DNA of 64,000 bases from Pseudomonas pergaminensis (GTDB lineage Bacteria; Pseudomonadota; Gammaproteobacteria; Pseudomonadales; Pseudomonadaceae): contig NZ_CP078013.2 in the NCBI RefSeq assembly GCF_024112395.2, forward strand, positions 372,001 through 436,000, read 5' to 3'. Shown here in pieces: positions 36,058-45,246 of the stretch (its first letter is position 1; each line of letters opens with the position of its first letter). The translations under genes were made by a program, and so were the position numbers. The notes under the pieces are model-generated. The model made no database searches and was not told the DNA's origin. It worked only from the letters and a program-made list of their open reading frames with translations.

Positions 36058-36065
36058 AAAAATAA
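36058..36065 (+). promoter_or_regulatory. Candidate Hfq/Crc CA motif ahead of the hut permease gene
   Basis: AAAAATAA fits AANAANAA and stands 13 nt upstream of the ATG, overlapping the leader before GGACGAG. Confidence 0.4.
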
Positions 36066-36078
36066 TTAAGGACGAGAA

Positions 36079-37488
36079 ATGCACCAGCAAGAAAAGGGTT
36101 TGAAACGCGGGCTAAGCGCCCGACATATTCGCTTCATGGCACTCGGTTCCGCGATCGGCACCGGGCTGTTCTATGGCTCTGCCTCGGCTATCCAGATGGC
36201 TGGCCCCGCTGTACTGCTGGCCTACCTGATTGGCGGCGCCGCCGTGTTCATGGTGATGCGCGCCCTCGGCGAAATGGCCGTGCACAACCCGGTCGCCGGC
36301 TCCTTCGGCCAGTATGCCAGCACCTACCTGGGGCCTATGGCCGGGTTTATCCTCGGCTGGACCTATGCCTTTGAAATGATCATCGTCTGCCTGGCCGACG
36401 TCACCGCCTTCGGCATCTACATGGGCTTCTGGTTTCCCGAGGTCGCGCGGTGGGTCTGGGTACTCGGCATTGTGTTTCTGATCGGCGGCCTGAACCTGTG
36501 CAACGTCAAAGTGTTTGGCGAGATGGAGTTCTGGCTGTCGCTGCTCAAGGTCGGCGCCATTGTGGCGATGATCCTCGGCGGCTTTGGCATCATGCTGTTT
36601 GGCATCCATTCGGCCGGTGACACCCAGGCCAGTGGCCTCAGTAACCTGTGGGCCCACGGCGGCTTCATGCCCAACGGCATCGGCGGCCTGATCGCCTCGT
36701 TCGCGGTGGTGATGTTTGCCTTTGGCGGCATCGAAATCATCGGCATCACCGCCGGCGAAGCCAAGGACCCGCAACGCGTGATCCCCAAGGCGATCAACGC
36801 GGTGCCGCTGCGTATCCTGTTGTTCTACGTGCTGACCCTGTTCGTGCTGATGGCCATCTACCCGTGGCCGCAGATCGGCAGCCAGGGCAGCCCGTTCGTG
36901 CAGATCTTCAGCAACCTCGGGATAGGCTCGGCGGCGACCATCCTCAACATCGTGGTGATCTCGGCGGCCGTCTCGGCGATCAACAGTGACATCTTTGGCG
37001 CCGGCCGCATGATGTACGGCCTGGCCCAGCAAGGGCAGGCACCCAAGGGTTTTGCGCAGTTGTCCAAACACGGCGTGCCGTGGATGACCGTGGTGGTGAT
37101 GGGCGCGGCGCTGCTGGGCGGTGTGGTGCTCAACTACTTGATCCCGGAAAACGTGTTCCTGCTGATCGCCTCGATTGCCACGTTTGCCACCGTATGGGTG
37201 TGGTTGATGATCCTGTTTACTCAGGTTGCCATGCGCCGCTCGATGACCAAGGAGCAGGTCGCCGAGCTGAAATTCCCCGTGCCGTTCTGGCCCTATGCGC
37301 CAGCGGCGGCCATTGTCTTCATGCTGTTCGTGTTTGGTGTGCTGGGGTATTTCCCGGACACCCAGGCCGCCTTGCTGGTCGGTGCCGTGTGGATCGTGTT
37401 GCTGGTGGTGGCCTACCTGTTGTGGGTCAAGCCCGCAGCCGGCCAAGCGGCCAAGGTCCACTACGACCCGGCTTTGTCTCATCGTTAA
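36079..37488 (+). CDS. hutTh: Amino acid permease (APC), probable histidine transporter
   Basis: A 469-residue inner-membrane permease with about 12 helices of the amino acid transporter (AAT/ProY-HutT) group: [26 protein letters not shown] with the GSAIGTGLF substrate loop; [25 protein letters not shown]-like region [18 protein letters not shown]. Position between hutH and hutI argues for histidine as substrate, as for the histidine permease of P. fluorescens. Confidence 0.88.
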   Translation: MHQQEKGLKRGLSARHIRFMALGSAIGTGLFYGSASAIQMAGPAVLLAYLIGGAAVFMVMRALGEMAVHNPVAGSFGQYASTYLGPMAGFILGWTYAFEMIIVCLADVTAFGIYMGFWFPEVARWVWVLGIVFLIGGLNLCNVKVFGEMEFWLSLLKVGAIVAMILGGFGIMLFGIHSAGDTQASGLSNLWAHGGFMPNGIGGLIASFAVVMFAFGGIEIIGITAGEAKDPQRVIPKAINAVPLRILLFYVLTLFVLMAIYPWPQIGSQGSPFVQIFSNLGIGSAATILNIVVISAAVSAINSDIFGAGRMMYGLAQQGQAPKGFAQLSKHGVPWMTVVVMGAALLGGVVLNYLIPENVFLLIASIATFATVWVWLMILFTQVAMRRSMTKEQVAELKFPVPFWPYAPAAAIVFMLFVFGVLGYFPDTQAALLVGAVWIVLLVVAYLLWVKPAAGQAAKVHYDPALSHR

Positions 37489-37503
37489 TCTAGGGAGGCG
37501 TTG

Positions 37504-38709
37504 ATGAAAACGCTTTGGCAACACTTCCACGTCGCAACCATGGCACAGGGCAAATACTCGATCATCGAGGATGCCGCCATGGTGACTGCCGATTCGCTCA
37601 TTGAGTGGATCGGCCCCCGCAGCCAGGTACCCACGGCGGATTACGCCCAGGTGCATGACCTGCAAGGCGCGTGGGTCACCCCCGGGCTGATCGACTGCCA
37701 CACCCACACGGTGTTCGGCGGCAACCGCAGCGGCGAATTCGAGCAACGCCTCGAAGGCGTCAGCTACGCCGAGATCGCGGCCAAGGGCGGCGGTATTGCC
37801 AGCACCGTGCGTGCCACCCGCGCCGCGACGGAAGATGAACTGTTTGCCAGCGCTGAGAAGCGCCTGCGCAGTCTGCTACGGGACGGCGTGACCACCGTAG
37901 AGATCAAGTCCGGCTACGGGCTGGACCTGGCCAACGAACGCAAAATGCTGCGCGTAGCCCATCGCCTCGGCGAAACGCTGCCGGTCAGCGTGCGGGCGAC
38001 GTGCCTGGCCGCCCACGCGTTGCCGCCGGAGTACAAGGACCGCGCCGACGACTACATCGAGCACATCTGCGCCGAGATGCTGCCGGCCTTGGCGGCGGAA
38101 GGGCTGGTGGACGCGGTGGATGCGTTTTGCGAGTACCTGGCGTTCTCCACCGAGCAGGTGGAGCGCGTGTTCAAAGTCGCCCAGCAACTCGGCCTGCCGG
38201 TGAAGTTGCACGCCGAGCAGCTTTCATCGCTGCACGGCTCCAGCCTGGCCGCGCGTTACCACGCGCTGTCGGCGGATCACCTGGAATTCATGACCGAAGA
38301 AGACGCCATCGCCATGGCTGCCGCCGGCACCGTCGCGGTCTTGCTGCCGGGCGCGTTCTACTTCCTGCGCGAAACCCAGTTGCCGCCGATGGACGCCCTG
38401 CGCAAGCACGGCGTAAAAATTGCTATCGCCAGCGACCTCAACCCCGGCACCTCGCCAGCGCTGTCGGTGCGCCTGATGCTCAACATGGCGTGCACCCTGT
38501 TCCGCATGACCCCGGAAGAAGCGCTGGCGGGCGCCACGCAACATGCCGCCACTGCGTTGGGCATGGGCGACACCCATGGCTCCCTGGAAGTCGGCAAGGT
38601 CGCGGATTTTGTCGCCTGGCAGATCGATCGTCCCGCCGACCTGGCCTATTGGCTGGGTGGCGAGCTGGATAAACGCGTCGTGCGCCACGGCGCCGACGTC
38701 ACTGTTTGA
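37504..38709 (+). CDS. hutI: Imidazolonepropionase
   Basis: A 401-residue zinc/iron amidohydrolase that opens 4-imidazolone-5-propionate to N-formimidoylglutamate. Metal and substrate motifs: [36 protein letters not shown] and [18 protein letters not shown] 37504 follows GGGAGG; the TTG one codon upstream is less likely. Runs directly into hutG. Confidence 0.96.
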   Translation: MKTLWQHFHVATMAQGKYSIIEDAAMVTADSLIEWIGPRSQVPTADYAQVHDLQGAWVTPGLIDCHTHTVFGGNRSGEFEQRLEGVSYAEIAAKGGGIASTVRATRAATEDELFASAEKRLRSLLRDGVTTVEIKSGYGLDLANERKMLRVAHRLGETLPVSVRATCLAAHALPPEYKDRADDYIEHICAEMLPALAAEGLVDAVDAFCEYLAFSTEQVERVFKVAQQLGLPVKLHAEQLSSLHGSSLAARYHALSADHLEFMTEEDAIAMAAAGTVAVLLPGAFYFLRETQLPPMDALRKHGVKIAIASDLNPGTSPALSVRLMLNMACTLFRMTPEEALAGATQHAATALGMGDTHGSLEVGKVADFVAWQIDRPADLAYWLGGELDKRVVRHGADVTV

Positions 38710-38721
38710 GGAGTACTGCTT

Positions 38722-39522
38722 GTGGATAAGGTTCTGAACTTCAAACAAGGTCGCGTGCCGCTGCTGATCAGCATGCCCCACGCCGGTCTACACCTCACAC
38801 CCGCCGTCAAGGCTGGGCTGATCCCCGAGGCGCAAAGCCTGCCGGACACCGACTGGCACATTCCTGCGCTGTACGACTTTGCCGAGGCACTGGGTGCCAG
38901 CACCTTGTCGGCTGAATATTCACGGTTTGTGATCGACCTGAACCGGCCATCCGACGACAAGCCGTTATATGCCGGCGCCACCACCGGCCTCTACCCGGCG
39001 ACGCTGTTCGATGGCGTGCCCTTGTTTCGTGAAGGGCATGAGCCGTCTGAAGAAGAGCGCGTGACCTACCTGCAAAAAATCTGGGGCCCGTATCACCGAA
39101 CCTTGCAGGAAGAGCTGGCGCGGCTCAAGGCTGAGTTTGGCTATGCACTGTTGTTTGATGCGCACTCGATCCGCTCGGTGATCCCGCACCTGTTCGACGG
39201 CAAGTTGCCGGACTTCAACCTCGGCACCTTCAACGGCGCCGCCTGTGATCCAACGTTGGCCAGCCAGTTGGAAGCCATCTGCGCCACGCATCCGCAGTAC
39301 ACCCACGTACTCAACGGGCGCTTCAAGGGCGGCCACATCACCCGGCATTACGGTGACCCGGCGCAGGATATCCACGCCGTGCAGCTGGAGTTGTGCCAGA
39401 GCACCTACATGGAAGAAGTTGAGCCGTTCCGTTATCGCCCGGACCTGGCCGAGCCGACGCGGGTGGTGCTCAAGCAATTGCTCGACGGGTTGTTAGCCTG
39501 GGGGCAACAGCGTTACGGCTGA
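38722..39522 (+). CDS. hutG: N-formylglutamate deformylase
   Basis: A 266-residue zinc amidohydrolase that splits N-formylglutamate to formate and glutamate, the last step of the HutF/HutG branch. Motifs: PLLISMPHAGLHL; DTDWHIPALYDFA; LLFDAHSIRSVIPHLFDGKLPD; GRFKGGHITRHYGDP. GTG start 38722 with GAGGAG upstream, 12 nt after hutI. Last gene of the hut locus. Confidence 0.95.
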   Translation: MDKVLNFKQGRVPLLISMPHAGLHLTPAVKAGLIPEAQSLPDTDWHIPALYDFAEALGASTLSAEYSRFVIDLNRPSDDKPLYAGATTGLYPATLFDGVPLFREGHEPSEEERVTYLQKIWGPYHRTLQEELARLKAEFGYALLFDAHSIRSVIPHLFDGKLPDFNLGTFNGAACDPTLASQLEAICATHPQYTHVLNGRFKGGHITRHYGDPAQDIHAVQLELCQSTYMEEVEPFRYRPDLAEPTRVVLKQLLDGLLAWGQQRYG

Positions 39523-39532
39523 AATAGCTATG

Positions 39533-39604
39533 GCAGGCAAGCCAGCTCCCACATTGAATCGGGTTTACACGGTCAAAATGTGGGAGCGGGCTTGCCCGCG
39601 ATGA
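39533..39604. repeat. Two REPs in reversed (tail-to-tail) order
   Basis: GCAGGCAAGCCAGCTCCCACATT followed by AAAATGTGGGAGCGGGCTTGCCCGCGATG, the same reversed arrangement as at 32709. Ends the hut locus. Confidence 0.75.
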
Positions 39605-39682
39605 CGGCCGCACAGTCGCCCCAGTGCAACTGCCCGTCGCCCCAGTTCGTGTTGACTCAGGCTCCACTGGTTAAGGTTGTGG

Positions 39683-39690
39683 AATAACAA
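39683..39690 (+). promoter_or_regulatory. Candidate Hfq/Crc CA motif ahead of the choline-type binding protein
   Basis: AATAACAA matches AANAANAA, 22 nt upstream of the ATG. Confidence 0.35.
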
Positions 39691-39712
39691 CAGCCAAGTG
39701 AGACCACCCCCC

Positions 39713-40648
39713 ATGCATAAAACCTTGTTGAGCCTTATCGGCGCCGCACTGTTCAGTGCACACGCCATGGCCGCCGAGCCGGCCTCCTGCAAAAACATCC
39801 GCATGGGCGTCGTCAGCTGGACTGACGTGATCGCCACCTCCGGCATGGCCGACGTGCTGCTCAATGGCCTGGGCTACGACAGCAAGCAGACCAGCGCCGT
39901 GCAGCAGATCATCTTTGCCGGCATCCGCGACAAACGTCTGGACATCTTCCTCGGCTACTGGAAGCCGGCGATGGACAACAACATCGCGCCGTTCCTGGCG
40001 GCCCAGCAGGTCAAGGTGTTCGACACCCCGAGCCTGTCCGACGCCCAGGCCACCCTGGCCGTGCCGCAATACGTGGCCGATGCCGGCTTGAAGACTTTTG
40101 CCGATATTGCCCGCTTCAAAGACAAACTGGGCGGCAAGATCTACGGGATCGAACCCGGCAGCGGCGCGAACACGGATATCCAGAAAATGATCGACACCAA
40201 TCGCTTTGGCCTGGGTGGCTTCAAGCTGGTCGCCTCCGGTGAGGCGGGAATGCTCGCCGCCGTGCAACGCGCGGTGAACCGCAAGGAGTTCGTGGTGTTC
40301 GTCGGCTGGACCCCACACCCGATGAACATCAACATGAAAATGGCCTACCTCACCGGCAGCGAAGACGTGTTCGGCCCCGACGAAGGCCGCGCCACTGTTT
40401 CCACCGTCACCGCGCCGGACTTTGCCGAGCGTTGCCCCAACGCCAACCGCCTGCTGGAGAACCTCACCTTCACCGCCGCCCAGGAAAGCCAGCTGATGGT
40501 GCCGATCATGGAGCGCCAGTCGCCGCAGGATGTGGCCAGGCAATGGCTGCGCGATCATCCCGAGGATTTGCAGCGCTGGTTGGCGGGGGTCCAAGCGTTT
40601 GATGGCACGGACGCAGTGGCAGCTGTACAAGCCAGCCTGGAGCTTTGA
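39713..40648 (+). CDS. Choline/betaine-type ABC substrate-binding protein (ChoX-like)
   Basis: A 311-residue periplasmic OpuAC-family protein with signal peptide KTLLSLIGAALFSAHAMA|AE. IRMGVVSWTDVIATSGMADVLLNGLGY, DIFLGYWKPAMDNNI, YGIEPGSGANTDIQ and VVFVGWTPHPMNINMKMAYL carry the aromatic residues of quaternary-amine pockets. No permease or ATPase lies beside it, so it is an orphan binding protein that may use a core transporter encoded elsewhere, as known for choline/carnitine/betaine binding proteins in Pseudomonas. ATG 39713 fits the signal peptide. Substrate is an inference. Confidence 0.8.
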   Translation: MHKTLLSLIGAALFSAHAMAAEPASCKNIRMGVVSWTDVIATSGMADVLLNGLGYDSKQTSAVQQIIFAGIRDKRLDIFLGYWKPAMDNNIAPFLAAQQVKVFDTPSLSDAQATLAVPQYVADAGLKTFADIARFKDKLGGKIYGIEPGSGANTDIQKMIDTNRFGLGGFKLVASGEAGMLAAVQRAVNRKEFVVFVGWTPHPMNINMKMAYLTGSEDVFGPDEGRATVSTVTAPDFAERCPNANRLLENLTFTAAQESQLMVPIMERQSPQDVARQWLRDHPEDLQRWLAGVQAFDGTDAVAAVQASLEL

Positions 40649-40681
40649 GCTGAACCTTCCACGCCAGGCAACACCGGGCAA

Positions 40682-40774
40682 ATGTGGGAGCCGGGCTTGC
40701 CCGCGAGGGCGGTGTGTCAGGCATTGACTAGTTGGCAGGCACACCGCTTTCGCAGGCAAGCCAGCTCCCACACT
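40682..40774. repeat. REPIN (paired REP)
   Basis: Arms ATGTGGGAGCCGGGCTTGCCCGCGA and TCGCAGGCAAGCCAGCTCCCACA with an inner GCGGTGTG / CACACCGC pair, between the ChoX-like gene and the esterase gene. Confidence 0.83.
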
Positions 40775-40802
40775 TGATCTCCAGCGTCAGGGATATTTGC
40801 GC

Positions 40803-41732
40803 ATGTACCCGATTTCTCCTCAGCTTCTTGCTTTCGTCGCCAAGACCGAATCCTTCGCCAGCGACGACTCTTCGCTGTTTGGGCTGCGCACAGGCTATGA
40901 CCGCATGTGCCGTGCATTCACCCCGCCGCAACCCGAAGGCTTGCAGGTCGAGGACTTCACCCTGGCGGGCGTGCGTGTGCGCAGTTATCTGCCCACCGCG
41001 CCTACTCCTCCTGATGGCTGGCCATGCCTTCTCTATATACACGGCGGCGGTTGGGTGGTCGGCGGGCTAGATTCCCACGACTTCATCTGCTTCGAGCTGG
41101 CCACTGCCTTGCAGGTACTGGTGATCGCCATCGATTACCGGCTGGCGCCTGAGCACCCGTTCCCTGCCGCCTATGAAGATTGCCGCGCCGTATGGCAGGC
41201 GATCCAGGCAGGGCAGGGGCCTCACGCGATCGACCTGCAGCGTCAGGTGGTGATGGGCGACAGCGCCGGCGGCAACCTGGCGGCGGCGTTGTGCCTGGGC
41301 TTGCGGGACGACGGGCAGCCGCTGCCTCGGGCCCAGGTATTGATTTATCCGGGCCTGGGCGGCCCGGCCGACCTGCCGTCGCGGCGCGACTGCATGGACG
41401 CGCCGTTGCTCAGCAGCGCCGACACCGACTGCTACCTGGCGCTGTACCTGCGGGGCAGCGACAAGCCATCGCCCTATGCCATGCCGCTGCTGGCTGCGGA
41501 TTTCAGCGGTCTGCCCCAGGCCTTCATCGCCGTGGCCCAGTTCGACCCGCTGCGCGACGACGGCAGGCTCTACGCCGAACGGCTGCAAGCGGCGGGCGTG
41601 ACCACCGTGCTGTATCCCGGCAAAGGCCTGGTGCACGGCTGCCTGCGGGCGCGGCGGCAAGTGCCGGAGGTGGACCGGCTCTACGACTACCTGCTGGATT
41701 ACCTGGGGAGCGAAGGGCTGACACAGGTCTAA
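40803..41732 (+). CDS. Alpha/beta hydrolase, hormone-sensitive-lipase-like esterase
   Basis: A 309-residue cytoplasmic esterase. The HSL-family oxyanion motif HGGGW, nucleophile elbow GDSAGGN, the acidic residue in AQFDPLRDDG and the His in GLVHGCLR make a complete triad. YRLAPEHPFPAAYED is also diagnostic. No signal peptide. Substrate unknown. ATG 40803 is chosen over a TTG two codons upstream. Confidence 0.87.
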   Translation: MYPISPQLLAFVAKTESFASDDSSLFGLRTGYDRMCRAFTPPQPEGLQVEDFTLAGVRVRSYLPTAPTPPDGWPCLLYIHGGGWVVGGLDSHDFICFELATALQVLVIAIDYRLAPEHPFPAAYEDCRAVWQAIQAGQGPHAIDLQRQVVMGDSAGGNLAAALCLGLRDDGQPLPRAQVLIYPGLGGPADLPSRRDCMDAPLLSSADTDCYLALYLRGSDKPSPYAMPLLAADFSGLPQAFIAVAQFDPLRDDGRLYAERLQAAGVTTVLYPGKGLVHGCLRARRQVPEVDRLYDYLLDYLGSEGLTQV

Positions 41733-41836
41733 GCGCTCTAGGACATGCTCATTGCACAATTCGGGTTTATAGTGCCAGACGGCAAGAATAAAAGACGTCC
41801 CCCCAGGGATGAACCCGACCCCTTACGGAGCGCGCA

Positions 41837-42808
41837 ATGCAGACTTGGTACCCGCAGATCAAACCCTACGCCCGGCACGATCTGGCAGTCGATGACACCC
41901 ATACGCTGTATGTCGATGAAAGTGGCTCCCCCGAAGGCTTGCCCGTCGTTTTCATCCATGGTGGCCCAGGTGCCGGTTGTGACGCCCAGAGCCGCTGCTA
42001 TTTCGATCCGAACCTGTACCGCATCGTCACCTTCGACCAGCGTGGTTGCGGGCGCTCCACCCCGCGTGCCAGCCTGGAAAACAACACCACCTGGGACCTG
42101 GTCGCCGACCTTGAGCGCATCCGCGAACACCTGGGCATCGACAAATGGGTACTGTTCGGCGGTTCCTGGGGTTCGACCCTGGCCCTGGCCTACGCGCAAA
42201 CCCATCCGGAGCGTGTACACGGCCTGATCGTGCGCGGCATTTTCCTGGCCCGCCCACAGGACATTCATTGGTTCTACCAGGAAGGGGCGAGCCGCCTGTT
42301 CCCGGATTACTGGCAGGACTACATCGCCCCAATCCCGCCGGAAGAGCGCCACGACATGATCGCGGCCTACCACAAGCGCCTCACCGGCAACGACCAGATC
42401 GCCCAGATGCATGCCGCCAAGGCTTGGTCGGGCTGGGAAGGTCGCATGCTGGGCCTGTGCCCGAGCCCGCAGCACGTGGAGCGTTTTTCCGAACCGCAAC
42501 GCGCCTTGTCCATTGCGCGGATCGAGTGCCACTACTTCACCAACAACTCGTTCCTGGAGCCCAACCAGCTGATCCGCGATATGCACAAGATCGCCCATCT
42601 GCCTGGCGTAATCATTCACGGGCGCTACGATATGATCTGCCCATTGGACAACGCGTGGGAGTTGCACCAGGCGTGGCCCAACAGTGAGCTGCAGGTGATT
42701 CGCGAGGCCGGCCACGCGGCTTCCGAGCCGGGCATTACCGATGCCTTGGTGCGTGCGACCAGCGAAATGGCACGGCGCTTGCTCGATTTGCCGCCTGAAG
42801 AAGCATGA
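41837..42808 (+). CDS. pip: Proline iminopeptidase
   Basis: A 323-residue cytoplasmic alpha/beta hydrolase (S33) that removes N-terminal Pro from peptides. HGGPGAGC oxyanion region, [11 protein letters not shown], nucleophile [10 protein letters not shown], Asp in GRYDMICP and His in EAGHAASEP are all present, with the helical cap between ([15 protein letters not shown]). The stop overlaps the dtd start by 4 nt, coupling the two. Confidence 0.94.
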   Translation: MQTWYPQIKPYARHDLAVDDTHTLYVDESGSPEGLPVVFIHGGPGAGCDAQSRCYFDPNLYRIVTFDQRGCGRSTPRASLENNTTWDLVADLERIREHLGIDKWVLFGGSWGSTLALAYAQTHPERVHGLIVRGIFLARPQDIHWFYQEGASRLFPDYWQDYIAPIPPEERHDMIAAYHKRLTGNDQIAQMHAAKAWSGWEGRMLGLCPSPQHVERFSEPQRALSIARIECHYFTNNSFLEPNQLIRDMHKIAHLPGVIIHGRYDMICPLDNAWELHQAWPNSELQVIREAGHAASEPGITDALVRATSEMARRLLDLPPEEA

Positions 42809-43242
42809 AGGGCCTGTTGCAACGGGTGCGAGGCGCCCGGGTCGAGGTAGCAGGGGAGATCGTCGGGGCCATTGACCAGGGTTTGCTGGTGCTGGTGGCC
42901 GTCGAGCCTTCGGATACGCCCGAGAGTGCCGATAAGCTGCTGCACAAGCTGCTGAACTACCGGGTATTCAGCGACGACGAAGGCAAGATGAACCTGTCGC
43001 TCAAGGACATCGGTGGCGGTTTGTTGCTGGTATCGCAGTTCACCCTGGCGGCGGACACCAAGAGCGGGCTGCGGCCGAGCTTCTCTACAGCGGCCCCGCC
43101 AGCCCTGGGAGCGGCACTATTTGATCACTTGCTGTTACAAGCGCAACAATTGCATGGCAAGGTGGCCTCAGGGCGTTTTGGCGCCGATATGCAGGTGCAT
43201 TTGGTCAATGATGGCCCTGTGACCTTCCTCTTGCAGACGTGA
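42805..43242 (+). CDS. dtd: D-aminoacyl-tRNA deacylase
   Basis: A 145-residue homodimeric enzyme that hydrolyses D-amino acids (and Gly) from mischarged tRNA. The two signatures are [17 protein letters not shown] (SQxT motif) and [11 protein letters not shown] (GP motif). ATG overlaps the pip TGA (ATGA). Family length. Confidence 0.95.
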   Translation: MKGLLQRVRGARVEVAGEIVGAIDQGLLVLVAVEPSDTPESADKLLHKLLNYRVFSDDEGKMNLSLKDIGGGLLLVSQFTLAADTKSGLRPSFSTAAPPALGAALFDHLLLQAQQLHGKVASGRFGADMQVHLVNDGPVTFLLQT

Positions 43243-43374
43243 ATGTATTAAAAACGACTTTTAATGCCTAAAAACGCAGGGTTTCGCTACAAATACTTTG
43301 TTCTCCATGGTGCGTTGTCTCGCGGGCTACTAGATAATCGCGCGCTACGGGGATCAGCGTTGTTTGGTCCATTT

Positions 43375-43403
43375 TTGACTTAGGTAGAGACTTGTCCGAT
43401 AGC
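43375..43403 (+). promoter_or_regulatory. Weak candidate promoter of opgGH
   Basis: TTGACT (43375-43380), 17-bp spacer, GATAGC (43398-43403), about 107 nt upstream of opgG. Only the -35 is convincing. The rest of the 267-bp dtd-opgG gap shows no clear feature. Confidence 0.3.
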
Positions 43404-43509
43404 CATTGGGGAATCATTTTGACCCAGGGGAGTCGGAACAATGCTCGCCAACCTGGCATATAGATAGCTGGCCGTTGGTTTTTTGATCTGTTTTCGGCGA
43501 GGGTTGCTC

Positions 43510-45246
43510 GTGATTGTTAGTCCCTGTAATGCACCAAAATTGTCTGCCAAACGGTTACGAAACGCACTGGTGACGGGCTCCGCCCTGTTTTGCCTGTTCG
43601 GCGCGGGTCAACTGTGGGCATTCAGTCTGGATGATGTGTCGGCCAAGGCAAAAGAGCTGGCCGGGCAGAAATACGAAGCTCCGCGCAGCAATCTGCCGAA
43701 CGAGTTCCGCGAAATGAAATTCGCGGACTACCAGAAGATTCGTTTCCGTAACGAAAAAGCCGAATGGGCAGATCAAAACACTCCGTTCAAGCTGTCCTTC
43801 TATCACCAGGGTATGCACTTCGATACACCGGTGAAAATCAACGAAGTCACCGCCGACAGCGTCCAGGAAATCAAGTACGACCCGACGCGCTTCGACTTCG
43901 GCGACGTGAAGTTTGATCCTAAAGCCACTGAACAGCTGGGTTATGCCGGCTTCCGTGTGCTGTACCCGATCAACAAGGCCGACAAGCAAGACGAAATCAT
44001 GACCATGCTGGGCGCGAGTTATTTCCGCGTGGTTGGCAAGGGCCAGGCCTACGGCTTGTCCGCCCGTGGCATGGCGATCGACACTGCATTGCCATCCGGC
44101 GAAGAATTCCCGCGGTTTACCGAGTTCTGGATCGAACGTCCGAAGCCGGGTGAGAAACAACTGGTGATCTTCGCCCTGTTGGACTCCCCACGCGCTACCG
44201 GTGCTTATCGCCTGACGCTGCGCCCGGGCACCGACACCATTGTCGACGTGAAATCCCAGATGTTCCTGCGCGACAAGGTCAGCAAACTGGGGGTTGCCCC
44301 GTTGACCAGCATGTACCTGTTCGGCGCCAACCAGCCGTCGAAAGTACTCAACTACCGTCGTGAGTTGCACGATTCCAGCGGCCTGTCGATCCATGCCGGC
44401 AATGGCGAGTGGATCTGGCGTCCGCTGAACAACCCTAAACACCTGTCGGTCAGCAACTTCACCGTAGAGAACCCGCGTGGTTTCGGCCTGCTGCAACGTG
44501 GCCGTGATTTCAGTCACTACGAAGACCTGGACGACAACTACGACAAGCGCCCAAGCGCCTGGATCGAGCCTGAGGGCGACTGGGGCAAAGGCACCGTCAA
44601 CCTGGTAGAGATCCCGACTGCCGATGAAACCAACGACAATATCGTTGCGTTCTGGAGCCCTGCGGAGCTGCCAGAAGTCGGCAAGCCGCTGGACGTTTCC
44701 TACCGTCTGCACTGGACCATGGACGAAAAGTCGCTGCACCCGACCGACAGCGCCTGGGTCAAGCAGACCCTGCGTTCCACCGGCGACGTGAAGCAATCCA
44801 ACCTGATCCGCCAGCCTGACGGCAGCGTGGCCTACCTGGTGGACTTCGAGGGCCCGTCCCTCAAGGCCCTGCCGTCGGATGCCGCCGTGCGCAGCCAGGT
44901 GAGTGTCAGCGACAACGCCGAACTGGTTGAAAACAGCGTGCGCTACAACGAGCACACCAAGGGCTGGCGCTTGACCCTGCGGATGAAGATCAAGGACGCA
45001 GGCAAGCCGACCGAAATGCGCGCTGCACTGGTGCAGGACGTTCCGCCGCCCGCTCCTGAGCAGGACACCAGCCACGTGCTCAAGGCTGACAAGGTCCTGG
45101 CCAAGCAACACGAGAAACAGGCCAAGAAAGACGCGAAAGACAAGGAAGCCAAGCAGCCAGAAGCTGCCCCAGCCACGCCGGAGCCGATCAAGACAGAACA
45201 AGTCCTGACCGAGACCTGGAGCTATCAGTTGCCTGCCGATGAGTAA
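43510..45246 (+). CDS. opgG: Glucans biosynthesis protein OpgG (MdoG)
   Basis: A 578-residue periplasmic protein needed to make osmoregulated periplasmic glucans, thought to act on the beta-glucan backbone. A long signal peptide (cut near LWA|FSLDDV, residue ~37) is followed by the OpgG domain: [34 protein letters not shown] [34 protein letters not shown] Lys/Ala/Pro/Glu-rich segment ([20 protein letters not shown]) precedes a last conserved strand; it makes the protein longer than the E. coli form. GTG 43510 has GAGGG 7 nt upstream. Overlaps opgH by 8 nt. Confidence 0.93.
   Translation: MIVSPCNAPKLSAKRLRNALVTGSALFCLFGAGQLWAFSLDDVSAKAKELAGQKYEAPRSNLPNEFREMKFADYQKIRFRNEKAEWADQNTPFKLSFYHQGMHFDTPVKINEVTADSVQEIKYDPTRFDFGDVKFDPKATEQLGYAGFRVLYPINKADKQDEIMTMLGASYFRVVGKGQAYGLSARGMAIDTALPSGEEFPRFTEFWIERPKPGEKQLVIFALLDSPRATGAYRLTLRPGTDTIVDVKSQMFLRDKVSKLGVAPLTSMYLFGANQPSKVLNYRRELHDSSGLSIHAGNGEWIWRPLNNPKHLSVSNFTVENPRGFGLLQRGRDFSHYEDLDDNYDKRPSAWIEPEGDWGKGTVNLVEIPTADETNDNIVAFWSPAELPEVGKPLDVSYRLHWTMDEKSLHPTDSAWVKQTLRSTGDVKQSNLIRQPDGSVAYLVDFEGPSLKALPSDAAVRSQVSVSDNAELVENSVRYNEHTKGWRLTLRMKIKDAGKPTEMRAALVQDVPPPAPEQDTSHVLKADKVLAKQHEKQAKKDAKDKEAKQPEAAPATPEPIKTEQVLTETWSYQLPADE

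Noticed and set aside
36112..37746. 544-codon open frame antisense to the hut permease and hutI
   Set aside because: His/Gly/Asp-rich shadow crossing two real genes.
43268..43459. 63-codon minus-strand frame in the dtd-opgG gap
   Set aside because: No ribosome site, no recognised family, and lies in the presumed opgG leader.
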